DNA from: Saccopteryx bilineata
Lineage: Eukaryota > Chordata > Mammalia > Chiroptera > Emballonuridae
Assembly (NCBI RefSeq): GCF_036850765.1
Contig: NC_089493.1
Coordinates: 9,797,632-9,861,631 of the forward strand
Direction of reading: 5' to 3'
Length of the DNA: 64,000 bases
Below the pieces are notes generated by a model. That model searched no databases. It was not told the origin of the DNA and worked only from the letters and a program-made list of their open reading frames with translations. The position numbers were made by a program, and so were the translations under genes. Positions 35,589 to 46,759 of the stretch are shown here, piece by piece. Position 1 is the first letter of the stretch. Every line of letters starts with the position of its first letter.

Positions 35589-36170
35589 CAGTGTGTCTAT
35601 AAAGTCATGGTGCACTTTTGACCGGTCACAGGAAAGCAACAAAAGACGATAGAAATGTGAAATCTGCATCAAATAAAAGGAAAACCCTCCCAGTTTCTGT
35701 AGGATGATGTGGCAGCATGTGCGTGTGCGCAGATGATGACGTAACACCGTGTATACAGCGGAGCAGCCCACGGCCATGCCAGTCGAGATGTGGACGGTAC
35801 AGAGGAAAGTTCAGTGTGTTCTGTGGCTCGCTAAATTCGAATCCGTGACCAAAGTGCAACATGAATGTCAGCGTGTTTATAATGAAGCGCCACCACATAG
35901 GAATAACATTACTTGGTAGGAAACCAGCAGCTTGGTGGAGAAACCCCGTTCTGGTAGGCCATCAGTCAGTGAGGAGTCTGTAGAGGCTATACGGGCTAGC
36001 TACCTAAGGAGCCCTAAAAAATCTGTGCGTGAGCCCACATCGAACTGCACTGAATAGGTATGAAACTGGGAGGGTTTTCCTTTTATTTGGTGCAGATTTC
36101 ACATTGCTATCGTCTTTTGTTGCTTTCCTGTGACCGGTCAAAAGTGCACCATGACTTTACGGACACAGTG
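35589..36170 (+). mobile_element. internally deleted mariner element with long inverted repeats, 582 bp
   Basis: Ends are CAGTGTGTCTATAAAGTCAT and the complement of CACTGTGTCCGTAAAGTCAT, flanked by the TA duplication typical of Tc1/mariner (35,587-35,588 and 36,171-36,172). The terminal inverted repeats extend about 109 bp (35,589-35,697 and 36,062-36,170) with only a few mismatches. That is much longer than the roughly 30 bp usual for mariner. A transposase remnant lies between them. Confidence 0.9.
35776..36057 (+). pseudogene. mariner transposase N-terminal remnant
   Basis: The + frame from ATG at 35,776 reads a mariner-like N-terminal DNA-binding region (…VQCVLWLAKFESV…, then RSGRPSVSEESVEAIRASYL). 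It is broken by an in-frame TAG at 35,917 next to a small deletion, and ends at 36,055. The whole catalytic domain (DD34D type) is missing. It cannot make an active enzyme. Confidence 0.8.
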
Positions 36171-36477
36171 TACAGTATTTTTTATTAAAACCTGGGTGTA
36201 TTATGAAATCTATGCCAATTTTGCATCCGTGTAGAGGAGGAATGAGAGCTCCAGTGGGCACAGGTGGGGGCTTGCCCACACCTCCTCCCCGTCACATGCC
36301 GGGTCTCACCACCCCGCCCCAGGCAGCACCACATTTCTCTGCAAGCACAAAACCCTCCTCCCACCCCATGGAGGCCAGCAGGCCAGGGGACGAGCCACCT
36401 CTGGTGGCAGCCCTCAGTCACTAGCACCAGAGTTGGAGTTTCAGTGCTCCTGGAGGTGAGTGGTAGAAGGTAGATGG

Positions 36478-36864
36478 CTCAGAGGTGTGTGTGCTCTGAG
36501 GTGTGTGTGCTCTGAGGTGTGTGTGCTCTGAGGTGTGTGTGCAGGCTCTGAGGTGTGTGTGCAGGCTCTGAGGTGTGCAGGCTCTGAGGTGTGCAGGCTC
36601 TGAGGTGTGTGTGCTCTGAGGTGTGCAGGCTCTGAGGTGTGCAGGCTCTGAGGTGTGCAGGCTCTGAGGTGTGTAGGCTCTGAGGTGTGCAGGCTCTGAG
36701 GTGTGTGTGCTCTGAGGTGTGCAGGCTCTGAGGTGTGCAGGCTCTGAGGTGTGTAGGCTCTCAGGTGTGCAGGCTCTCAGGTGTGTAGGCTCTGAGGTGT
36801 GTGTGCTCTGAGGTGTGTGTGCTCTGAGGTGTGTGTGCTCTGAGGTGTGCAGGCTCTGAGGTGT
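36478..36864 (+). repeat. GCTCTGAGGTGTG minisatellite, about 387 bp
   Basis: About 24 copies of a unit with constant core GCTCTGAGGTGTG and variable end (GT, CAG, GTAG or GTGTGCAG), giving 16- to 20-bp units. The antisense open frame (THLRA…TPQS repeats) is a by-product. Confidence 0.95.
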
Positions 36865-37152
36865 GGAAGCTGGACCCTTCCTCTCACACCAACAATCACT
36901 GATCTCAGAGCCCGCCCCTGGGACACTGGAGCAGCAACAGCCAGAACAAGCAGCACAATAGCAGTGACAGTAGCTTCCAGTTAGCGTTAAGCGGGGCAGC
37001 ACCCCCTTCACTTAATCTGTTTCCCCCCAGGAGGTGAAGAGAGGCTCCAGGTGCGGAGGCCACTGCAGTCCCAGCTCCTGAGGAGTCTTGAGTGGCCCTC
37101 TAACCTCGGTGCCCTGGTGGAACCATCCAGAAGCATGACTTGAGGAAAGCAG
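36865..37152. other. unique spacer
   Basis: Between minisatellite and hAT element. No feature recognised. Confidence 0.5.
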
Positions 37153-37160
37153 GGTGGACC

Positions 37161-37417
37161 CAGAGGCGGAAAAATGGTGGGCGCACGCCCTGGGCCCCGA
37201 CTTCTGAAGGACCCTGTAAAACCCCAACTTTACACATTTTCCTAATGACCCCGAGTTTGGTTTCATATGTGCAATTTTCACATTAATAGCACATAATATT
37301 TTTTATTTATTAAAAAATATGGTTAACATGTAATTTTATTTTCCCTCTCTCATTTTTTTAAGGGGCCCATTATTTTCTTCTGTGCCCGGGCCCTCAGTCG
37401 ACCTTAATCCGCCTCTG
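37161..37417 (-). mobile_element. non-autonomous hAT element, 257 bp
   Basis: Inverted ends CAGAGGCGGA (37,161) and its complement tccgcctctg (ending 37,417). The flanks ggtggacc (37,153-37,160) and ggtggact (37,418-37,425) form an 8-bp duplication with one mismatch, the hAT hallmark. The interior is A/T-rich and non-coding. It differs in sequence from the SPIN-like copy at 32.0 kb. Confidence 0.82.
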
Positions 37418-37425
37418 GGTGGACT

Positions 37426-38410
37426 GTCATGTTTTCCTCCTGTGTCCCCACTCTGTGACACACCGCCGTTCTCGCTGACCTCTCACTGTCCCGTGTGACG
37501 CAGATGTGGGCACAAGGGCCCCTCCCTGCCTCCTCGGTGGCACGAGGCGCAGGCCCCTCCTGAACTGCTGGGATTTCTCACGGGCAGCTCAGAACCCAGA
37601 TTTCTCGATGAAATACCCCGTTTAAAGATACTGGCCACTATTTAAACACATTTCAAACACTCCCTTTGGAGCCCACTAGCCCCCTCCTGGGAGCTGAATT
37701 TTGCTCACAGGTCCCCAGCAAGTGGCCCTGGCTGGACAGGGGCAGCAGCGAGAAGCTACAAAGGATGTGCCTTCTGTCTTCTCCGGAGGAACACCCAGGT
37801 CCCGACCTCCATTACAGTGGAGGAGATGAAAGGTTTTCACTGGAATCCCGCGTAGGGGGCTGAATGGAACCCTCCTTCCCGTACAACCTGGGGAAACTGA
37901 GGCTGGCAGAAGCGTGAGTCTGCCAAGTTCCCACCCTTCAGGCAGTGTCTGACCAGAGGGGAACACAGCCACTCCCCGGCCTCCTCCGCTCTGTCCCCAC
38001 TGCTGGTCTGGCCCGGAAAGGGCCAAGGGAGGTGGCCTGGTTTGAGCGCCTCCAGGGGGACCTCACTGGCCTCTGTGGGTGGCTCTGCCCATTGGTTCGT
38101 GTTCAGTGCCCCGGGCGGTGGAGTTCGCTGACGACTGCCAAAGCCGTGGGTGAGCGGTGAGCCACCAGACTTCAGAAGGGCTGTGGGTGTTTATTTAAAG
38201 CCTTACAAACAGTTTACAGCCAATGGGACAGGCTTTCCAGGCAAGGGCTCCACTGCTGGGCGGCCCCAGAGGCTGCGGAGAGCGCCTGGAGGACTAGCTG
38301 GTCCTCCCCCGTGAGGAGACCCTGGGGACGTGCTCTCCGGTGGGGCCACCTCGCTGGGCAGCCCTGGGGCAGTCCTGGCTCTGGCCTTGTTTTACATCCT
38401 CCCAGTGTCA
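37426..38410. other. GC-rich unique sequence
   Basis: No repeat family or gene recognised. Overlapping short open frames on both strands are uninformative. Confidence 0.5.
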
Positions 38411-38415
38411 CCCAC

Positions 38416-38840
38416 TGTAGGTTGAATGGTGTCCCCTCCAAAGACATGTGGAAGTCCTGCCTCCGTACCTGGGAACGTGACCTTATTTGGAGATAGGGCT
38501 TTTGCAGATGTTGTCAAGGTCAGGTGGAGACGGGCCCGAATCCAGTATGAACTGGTGCTCTGATAAGAAGGCCATGTGCAGACACAGAGACACCCAGAGA
38601 AGGCCCTGTGAAGACGGAGATGGAGCTTGGAGTGATGTGGCCACAAGCCACGGATTGCCAGGAGCCATCAGAAGCCCGTAGAAGCAAGGAAGGATTCTTC
38701 CTGAGAGATTCGGAGAGAGTGTGGCCCTGCTGACACCTACACTTCACACTTCCAGACTCCAGGACTGTGAGGGGATCAGGTTCCGTTGCTTTAAGACACC
38801 CAGTTTGTGATTCTGTGTTATTGCTGCCCCAGGAAATGGA
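38416..38840 (+). mobile_element. solo LTR of MaLR (MLT1-like) type
   Basis: Starts tgtaggttgaatggtgtccc and passes through 'gaacgtgaccttatttggagatagggc', 'ttggagtgatgtggccacaagcca' and 'tccaggactgtgag'. It ends near 'gccccaggaaatggatgcg'. This is the order of MLT1 LTRs. No internal retroviral genes are present nearby. Confidence 0.75.
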
Positions 38841-40965
38841 TGCGCTCATCCACCTCCAGGGCCTGTGCTAGGATTCGCTCATTGTGCATCCTCACCTGGG
38901 GCGCTTCACTCAGACCCACGTACACCCTACTGCCACTTGGCGTGTCACCTGCACGCTCCTTGGGCCCCTGCAGCTCAGCTTTGCTGCAACAGGGCCTGAT
39001 TGCGCCCTTCTGGTGACCTGGCTGGTCTCAAGGTCCTTGGTCATCCCAAACCAGCCGGTCCTGGAGAGGTCGGCAGGAACATGGCAGATACCACCTGGTG
39101 GCTAAGGGGACATGGTCCTGAGCATGTAGATGACAATCCAACAGAACTGGGAGAGCTGAGGACGGGACCTGGAGAGAGAAATGGAGCTCCTGCCTTCGAG
39201 GGTGGGGACAGGTAACAGAAAAACTGCATCAGGGGTGGTAAGTGTGCTCCTGGTTTTCTCCAGCCATGAGGCCAGGAGTCTCTGGTCGTGGCCAGGGAAG
39301 AGTTTGCACAGCCCCCTGCTACTCAGTGTGGCCTCGGATCAACAGCATCGACCCAGAGATGGCAGATTCTCAGCTCCATCCCAGACTTACGTAAGGAACA
39401 AGTACATTTTACTGAGATGCCTGAGGACACGTATGCATGATGTGTTAGCAGTGCCTGTGCTCCGTGTTAATAAGGGAGGAGGGCATTCTAGACTCTAGAG
39501 GCCCCCAAACATGTCTTCCTCCACCCACATGCTCCAGAGAGAAACCCTGACGTCACCCAGAACCCTCTCTTGACCTTCCGCCTTGCCTGGTCACCAAGCC
39601 CTGGGGGTTGAATTTCCTAGGAAGGGAAATTCTTGCCTGGAGGACTCTGACAAGTCCTAAAGTTCTCCTGTCTCCCAGACCTGCCTTCTGTAAGCCATTC
39701 TCCACCTGGCAGCCAGCATGACGGTGAAAACTCAAATTCTGACCACGTCAGGCTCCTGCTTAACCCTCGGAGCCCCTTCCCCCTTGCCCCGGTCTTCACG
39801 GAAAGACCCAGATCGGAGCCCCTTTGGGAGGGTGGGCACTAGCCTCCTCTCGCTCTCATTGGTCAATGCGCCGAGAGCGCGCCCCGCCCCCCGCTAGACC
39901 TTTCTCCACGCAGGTTCCCCCTGCCCACACACCCTCCCTCACTCCCTCTTTTCCCTGCTCAGCTGCTACCTCACCCGAGACGCTGCCTCCTCCGGGAGGC
40001 CTCTGCAGCCCGAATAAGGACAGGCAGCCCGTGATCCTCCTCCATGGCTGTGTCGCCGGGATTGCAGGCAGTGCTTTGTGCGGTTGCTGGAGGCTCGCGT
40101 GGGCCAGGAAGGCAGGGGCCAGGTGTGCCCGCCCCGGGGCACCCCCTTGCCCGGCACAGTCGCTTCCCTGCACCCAGTTAATGAGAAAGAAACGGTAACA
40201 GGGTCAGCATTTTGTACGAAACGGACTCCCTGCCAGTTCTCTACGCCGGGACGCAGATCTGTCCCCAGGATTGCCTTCTGGGTTCATCCGAATGGTCGAC
40301 ACTGCAGGCACCGGGGAGGGGCCTCTGGGAAAACTGGAGGGCGGTGGGTTCCATGGGTGCCTGAGCCACGGGCAGACCTGGCTGGGCATCCTGGGGGAAC
40401 ACACGTCGACCAGGGCAGCTTCCCGCGGGACTTCTGGGGTGAGCTGGCCGCACACACGCTCAGCTGTTACCAGGAAAGTCGGAGAGGTCCTCTGAGAAGC
40501 AGCCGAAAGGCCCAGGAGCTGGCTCTCCTGTCTCCCCCATTAGTGACTGATGGGAAACAGCTAGCGGCAGGGCAAAGGCCTTCTTCCCGAGAGCAGAGAG
40601 AAGAAGGAAGGAAGGAACTCGAGCCGCAGAACCTGACGACCTGGGGTGTGTCAGGCAACCTCCCCAAACCGCATTTTCCTCCCCTAAGAGCTCAGAGGAG
40701 AGCGGCTTCCTTCTAGAATCAGCGTGTTCAGGGAGGATATCGGATATCTAAAGAAACGGACCAACGATCCAACGCGATCCTGCCGTGCCGTCTTGGGCCG
40801 GTCCCCTTCCCGCCTGGCCTTCGTCACCTCCTTTGAGCAGCGAGGAGTCCTGGGTGCCCAGGGGTCCCCGCTGCCCCCAGGCTGTGAGGCTCTGGGCTCC
40901 GGGGACTCTCAGGTGACTGCCGGGGTTGAGTGACCTCGTCTGAGATTTCGCCGCTCTGCTGCGTG
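38841..40965. other. GC-rich intergenic sequence, one old repeat
   Basis: 39,545-39,800 contains 'taagccattctccacctggcagccagcatgac' and 'ctgaccacgtcaggctcctgcttaaccctc'. These are phrases of the same old mammal-wide repeat type as at 34.9 kb. The rest is unique. The 212-codon frame at 40,078-40,716 has no recognisable domain and no codon-use signal I can judge, so it is not called. Confidence 0.45.
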
Positions 40966-40969
40966 TGGG

Positions 40970-41260
40970 GGGCACGCCGGGCGCTGGCCAGGGCCACGTT
41001 TGTTTATTTGATTTGAGTCCATCCTCTGGTGTCCGCAAACTCACTTTTGTTTATTTTCTCAAGAAGCCAAACAAGCCGGTGAGACTGAGCAGCTCCACGC
41101 CAGACGTGCGTTTTCACTGTAAAAATATTTTTGCGGGTCAGAAAATTGCACCAAAATGTTTTCACAGGCAAAACGCTGCTGCTGTGTGTGGCTAAGCCCT
41201 GCAGCGAGCTGGTCAGCCGCTGGGGCTGGGGCTGTGTGTGCGCGCCCAGGAACACATTTT
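40970..41260. promoter_or_regulatory. candidate conserved non-coding element
   Basis: Repeat-free A/T-containing island in GC-rich DNA with two forkhead-like tgtttatt sites (41,001-41,010 and 41,048-41,060) and several gcaaaa motifs. Inference only. Confidence 0.3.
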
Positions 41261-41300
41261 AATAAGAATAATAATAATAAGAAGAAGAACCACCACATTA
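41258..41300 (+). repeat. (AAT/AAG)n short microsatellite
   Basis: ttaataagaataataataataagaagaagaa-type tract, about 35 bp. Confidence 0.8.
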
Positions 41301-41520
41301 CAAAGCACTTAGTAATTGTCTGGCAGCTGGCCCAGGGTGCTCAGGTGGTGTTCTCACCTGCACCCCTCCCTCTGTGGTCAGTGTCACGAGCATCAGGTCC
41401 ACTTTGCAGGTGAAGTGAATGAGGCCCAGAGAGGTAGGGGGCTTCCCCAAGGTCACACAGCAGTCAAGGGGCATAGCAGGATGAGAAGCCGTGTCTGGTT
41501 GACTTCAGAGCCCTGGAAGC
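41300..41520 (-). mobile_element. MIR SINE, antisense
   Basis: 'gtgaatgaggcccagagaggtagggggcttccccaaggtcacacagcagtcaaggggc' is a clear MIR core in reverse. Confidence 0.85.
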
Positions 41521-43142
41521 CCTGATGCCAGTCTGGGTCAAGCCCCTCTGCATTCTCCCATCAGCCTTTTGGTGTCACTGTGGTTTCTGACAGTTTTCTA
41601 GGAGGAAGGTATCTCAGAAAAGTTTCACAGACACAGCTCGCTGCCAATTAATTGGGAGAGAGCTGGGAACGTGTGGTGTGTACGAGAGAATGAGAGCCAG
41701 AGGGGCCTGGAAGCTCACCTCCTGTCGTTTGCTCCTCGTGCAGGTGCAGATGAGGTAAGTGATACGCCCCTGCAGCTGGTGGCAGCACAGGGCGGAGACA
41801 CCTCGTCTCCCGGCTTCTATGGCTGGACGTGTTGTCTTCTTGCTCTGTGAGGCTGGATACGTCACATGAAAGCAGCCCGCATGGCTTTCCTGCACTACCG
41901 AAGCTCTTGATGGTGTTTATACAGAACGACATGATGGGACGTGTCACAGACCCACTAGAACCACGTCCCGTGTCACAGAACACATCCCTCTGAACGGTTT
42001 TACAACTTGTAAAATGACCATCATTTTGTGTTCATACTCAGCAATAGGTACCCAGTAAAAACAACAACAATAAACGGTGTAAAACCAATTTAAATAATGC
42101 AGGTGATCCTTCTCGCCCCCCAGGCCCACGACGACACCTGGGACCAAGCTGAGGACTGCAGTGGCCAGGCCACCATTCCTGCCTCAGCCCAGCTCCCAGG
42201 AACTCACAGGTGCACTTTTCCTCAACTGTGACTCCAACCCCAGCCAGCTCGGGGGGGGGGGGGGCCTGGCGCTCGGGTTGGGAAGCGGATCGGTGAGGAT
42301 GTGGGGATGCAGGACGGGGCGGGGTGGGGTGGGCTCCCTAGAAGGTGGCTATGACCGCAGACCGGGCGGGCAGGGCACCCTGAGGTGGAAGGGGGAGTGT
42401 GTGTATGTAATTTTGGGCTCTTGCCCTCTGTGCTGCTGTGGCCCCTAACCTTGGGAGGACGAGACCCCTTTGTGGGTTTGCTTGTTATCCTCCTCCCTGG
42501 GGACAAGGCCACGGGGATCCCTCTCAGTGTCCTTGGGCAGTGATGGATGGCACGGAGTTAGTTAGGGTCCTGCTGACCTCAGAGCTATGGAGCACCCCCT
42601 TGGTTCTGCAGAGAAACATTCCAGGGGGGGTCACAGACAACACCTGTAGCCAAGGCTCCCAGCAACAGTGGGGGCAAAGCAGGATGACCCAAGGAGCATG
42701 TCCAAGGGGCCGCTCACAGCTGGCACAATGACATCCTCCGGGGGAAGCTTTCAGAGGGGTCAGTCAAGCGCTGAGCACACTCATGGCGGCTGAGCAACTG
42801 GGAGGAAGGACGGTGCCTTGGCCGGCAGCCCCGCCTCTGAGCCAGGCATCCGTCTGCCCCTGAGCAGCATAGCCCCTTCAAGTACATCACGGTGCCAAGA
42901 AGAAGACATCACACGTTCTCGCTGTTGTCTCTGTGCACCCAGAATGCAGTGCAGCGTGGCACAAGGGGAGGTCTCTGTAAACAGTTTTTGAACAAGACAG
43001 TATAATATTTAGAACCATTTAGTCCAGGATGATGGCCCTCTCAGAGGGCTGGATGTGACAGGCTCTCATGTTAGCCTGGAGACAAAAGATTTTATACACC
43101 AAATGTTCTCCTTTTATAGATCAGGAGAGCTGCCCAATCCTA
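41521..43142. other. unique intergenic sequence
   Basis: Holds a G14 run (42,251-42,264). No gene, RNA or repeat family recognised. Confidence 0.5.
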
Positions 43143-43149
43143 GAGTGCG

Positions 43150-43235
43150 CGCATGAGTGGGTGTGTTTGTGTGTGTATGTGTTGAGTGCACTCTGTGTGT
43201 GTGTGTATTTATGTGTGTTTATGTGTGTGTAGATG
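43150..43235 (+). repeat. degenerate (GT)n region
   Basis: gtgtgt, gtgtat and gtttat mixed repeats over about 85 bp. Confidence 0.75.
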
Positions 43236-43800
43236 TGTGGTGGCGGAGTGGAGATCAGCTCCAGAGTGGGCCGTGCTGGTGGCCACATGGCCAGATGCCA
43301 GGGAGGGGTCCAAAGGGCCCAGCTGCATCAGAGTGGTCAGGGCATCAAGAAACCAGTCGAGAAGGTAGGCAGCGATGGATCTGCCCCCAAGGAGGAGGGC
43401 AGGGGATTGAGCTAAGGACTCAGCAAAGCTCAGGTGTGTGTTAGATGCAGAGCAGACCAGCAAACGGGGGACAGGGGAGTGGAGGGTGGGGCACAAGTCC
43501 TCGTCCCCACAGCCGGTGGGCCATGCTCCTGCCGCTGTCACCGTGAAGTAGCACTGCCTGGTCTCCCCGCATGCTGGCCCCTCGGCCCAGCTCTGTGGGC
43601 ACTGTCCCATCCAGCGTGCACCCCAGCCTCAAGACACAGGATGCTTACTGCCATCATCAGTGGATGGCATGACACCAGACACAGGAGGTGACATGCCCAG
43701 CATCCCACAGCTGCTGAGAGGCAGAGCTGCGGGCAGCCCCGAGCTCCAGCTGCTGTGTTGTGCGAGGATCCGAGTTGCTGCTGTGGCACAGATGTTCTCA
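43236..43800. other. unique sequence, MIR-like patch
   Basis: 'gtggatggcatgacaccagacacaggaggtgacatgccc' could be MIR-derived, but weakly. No gene. Confidence 0.35.
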
Positions 43801-43902
43801 CCTTCTGGGATGGTTGATTTATGTTTCCACTCGGCTGGGCCACAGTGTCCAGATGTGTGCAAGATGTTTCTGTGAGGGGTGTTTGTGGATGAGATGGAAA
43901 TT

Positions 43903-44312
43903 TATTTATTTACTTATTTTGCGTGACAGAGACACAGAGAGAGAGAGAGAGAGACAGAGAGAGGGACAGATAGGGACAGACAGACAGACAGGAAGGGAGA
44001 GAGATGAGAAGCATCGATTCTTCGTTGCAGCTTGTTAGTTGTTCATTGATTGCTTTCTCATATGTGCCTTGACCTGGGGGCTACAGCAGAGGGAGTGACC
44101 CCTTGCTCAAGCCAGCGACCTTGGGCTCCAGCCAGCGACTATGGGGTCATGTCTATGATCCCACATTCAAGCCAGTGACCCTGTGCTGAAGCTGGTGAGC
44201 TCTTGCTCAAGCCTGATGAGCCCGCGCTCAAGCAGGTGACCTCGGGGTTCCAAACCTGGGTCCTTAGTGTCCCAGTTCAATGCTCTATCCATTGTGCCAC
44301 CTCCTGGTCAGG
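43903..44312 (-). mobile_element. tRNA-derived SINE, second type, copy 1, antisense
   Basis: Reverse complement begins cctgaccaggaggtggcac with a tRNA-like A box, then a body of repeated 'gctggcttgagc' and 'tgacc' phrases. The tail is C/T-rich with (TCTC)n then A/T. It is distinct from the VES-like SINEs. Left end (tail) approximate. Confidence 0.8.
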
Positions 44313-44342
44313 AGGGATTGACATTTAAATTGGTGGACTTTG

Positions 44343-44739
44343 GGCCCTGACCGGTTGGCTCAGTGGTAGAGCATCGGTCTGGCGTGCAGGGGTCCTGGGT
44401 TCGATTCCCGGCCAGGGCACACAGGAGAAGCGCCCATCTGCTTCTCCACCCCTCCCCCTCTCCTTCCTCTCTGTCTCTCTCTTCCCCTCCTGCAGCCAAG
44501 GCTCCATTGGAGCAAAGATGGTCCGGGCGCTGAGTATGGCTCTGTGGCCTCTACCTCAGGTGCTAGGATGGCTCTGGATGCAACAGAGCGACGCCCCAGA
44601 GGAGCAGAGCATCGCCCCCTGGTGGGCATGCCGGGTGGATCCCAGCCGGGCGCATGCGGGAGGAGTCTGACTGCCTCCCTGTTTCCAGTTTCGGAAAAAA
44701 ATGCAAAATAAATAAATAAATAGATAGATAGATAGATAG
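44343..44739 (+). mobile_element. tRNA-derived bat-type SINE (VES-like), copy 3
   Basis: Head ggccctgaccggttggctca, body as in copy 1, tail of AAAT and GATA repeats. Perfect 14-bp target duplication attggtggactttg at 44,329-44,342 and 44,740-44,753. It lies only 30 bp from the antisense SINE. Confidence 0.93.
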
Positions 44740-45074
44740 ATTGGTGGACTTTGAAGTAAAGCCAATGGCCCTCTCTAATATTGGGTGAGGGTAGGCCTCG
44801 TCCAATCAGTTGAAAGCCTAGAAACAACAAAAGACTGACCTCTCTTGGCAAGAGGGAAATGTGCAGTAGACAGCTGTGGAGCTTGAACACTGGCATTCTC
44901 CTTGCTTCTCCATCTTTACAGCCCACCCTGCAGACTTTAGACTTGCCAGTCTTCATAATTGTGCAAGCTAATTTTTTTTATCCATTCATCCATTTATCCA
45001 TCCATCCATCCATCCATTCATCACTCATCCATCCTATTGGTTCTGTTTCTCTAGGGAACCCTGACTTATAGACC

Positions 45075-46380
45075 TTCCTGAGCGTGGATGTTCATAGGAG
45101 TGAGAACCTGAGATTGAGCAACCTGAAATGGACTTGAATAGAATCTCTGGCATCCAGAGTGGCCCAGGAAGGGTGTCAAGCCAAGGAGCTGTAAGGAGAA
45201 AAACGGGTTCCTGTGCAGTAGAAGCAGAACGAGAAAACAGAGATGGAGTCTGGACAGGGCACCCAGGACTAAGCCCGTCTCTGCCATGTGCTTGCTCTGG
45301 AACCATGGCCAAGCCACGGCCCTGCTCTGTGCGTCTATTCCCTCTGTTCAGGTGTCCCTGTGTACCAGATAGTCTGTGAGGCCCTTCCTGTCCGGGATAT
45401 TCAGTGACCTTCAGGGGAATAGAGCAGAAGTAAGGACCCCATGAAGGCCCACGGCATCCTGCCTGCACACCCCCATGGGCACCTGCCAGGGACCGCCGCC
45501 TACTTCCTCGGTGTGGAAGTGTGGAGTCAGAGCCGACCAGACCCTGGGTCCAGGTCCGGCTTCAGCTCGTTCTAGCTGTGTGGCCTCAGACCCACCAGTT
45601 TACACTCAGCGTCCATGTATCCTCTCCCCAGAGAGTGGGGCGGTGAGGCTACCTTGCTGGCTTGTTCTGAGGGTAAAGTAGGTGATATTGCCGGCCTGGG
45701 ACATATTTGTTTTACAAAAGCGCGCTGATGACTCTAGCTGGACTCCTGGAGCGGGCAGACATGAGCTCTCTGACCCTGCCTTCCTTCTAAAGGCTCACAA
45801 ACCCCAACCCTCTACGGCCCCCCACAGAGGCTTCTCTTGGAAGTACACAGGGTGGTTTGTTTTCTGAGGCCTCTCTCCGTGACATGTAGGGAGTTGTGCT
45901 CTCCCTGCGTCGTCACCCGGTCCTTCCGCCGGTGCGTCTGTGCCCTCTCCTCATAGCACAGCAGTCGGGTCGGATCAGTACCCACCCAACGTGCCCACTG
46001 AACCGTACACGAGTCACCCCTTGGAAGGCCCTGTCTCCAGACACAGCCACGTTCTGAGGCAATCGGGGTTTGAACCTCATGCAGTCCAGCCCCGGACACC
46101 TTGACAGGTACCGGCATGCTCGTGCTCCACCTGCTCATCAAGAAACTGAGTCACGGAGAGTCAAATGACCCGCCCAAGGCCTGTCACCAGCGTGTGGCTG
46201 TTCTTCGCCAGCCAAAGCTCTCGCCACCGGCCGGGCTGCCTGGAAGGCTGAGTGTGTCCCTTGCCTGCGGCTGGGTCCCACATCCCCACAGGCGCACCTC
46301 GTCCGTCAGTGATGGGTCTGGTGAGAGCAGGGCCGCAGCCCGGCTCCCCGCCGACCTCAGACTGCGCCACGGGCCGGCCG
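45075..46380. other. unique intergenic sequence with possible MIR core
   Basis: A MIR-like order is faint at 45,300-45,380. No gene recognised. Confidence 0.4.
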
Positions 46381-46394
46381 TCCCCTTGATGGTG

Positions 46395-46755
46395 GCCTCG
46401 GTGTAATCAGACACCCGCTTCAGATGTCGCAGAATTAACAATCCTCCACATGGTATAAACAGAGTCTAAATCAAATGCCAGGGAAAGGATATTGCCTTTT
46501 AAATAGGCCCTGACAGCTGTGGAAAATAATGACGCCCAGATAGAACCCGTACGCACGGCAGACGTGAGTTCCTACAGAGCCCCTTGAGCGGGTCCTCTGG
46601 ATCGTTTGTAAGGTTTTATTTTATTATGGATTGGATGTATTGAAGTAAGACTATAATCGTATTGTGCGCTGACCTCTGTTTTTATAGCTCTGTATAAACA
46701 GCAGTTACCGTATTAGATGGAGAGATGTTTACAGATGGAGAAATAAAAACACCCC
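46395..46755. promoter_or_regulatory. candidate conserved non-coding element beside a CpG-rich block
   Basis: Repeat-free, balanced composition. Motifs include gtaatcag, gaattaacaatcc, ataatgac, ttattatggattgg and actataatcg, several of them homeodomain cores including taatcc-type (GSC/OTX/PITX) sites. It ends at a sharp change to CpG-rich DNA. Inference only. Confidence 0.4.
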
Positions 46756-46759
46756 GGTT

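Larger units (their letters stand above)
43805..45072 (+). mobile_element. ancient repeat split by two nested SINEs
   Basis: Host pieces: 43,805-43,902 ('ggttgatttatgtttccactcggctgggccacag…gatgagatggaaat'), 44,313-44,342, and 44,740-45,072 ('ggtggactttgaagtaaagccaatggccc…ggttctgtttctctagggaaccctgactta'). Read without the insertions they follow the order of one known mammal-wide repeat. A (CATC)n expansion sits at about 44,984-45,030. Confidence 0.65.

Noticed and set aside
29257..36864. CRISPR-like arrays
   Set aside because: The repeated units are contiguous or have repeat-derived 'spacers', and the host is a mammal; they are minisatellites.
36421..37011. 196-codon antisense frame with HTSEPAHLRA-type repeats
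   Set aside because: Antisense reading of the GCTCTGAGGTGTG minisatellite.
38416..38840. Retroviral protein genes next to the MaLR LTR
   Set aside because: Only a solo LTR-like sequence is present; no gag, pol or env reading frame nearby.
40078..40716. 212-codon forward frame
   Set aside because: GC-rich DNA with overlapping frames on both strands, no domain and no similarity I can recall; not enough to call a gene.
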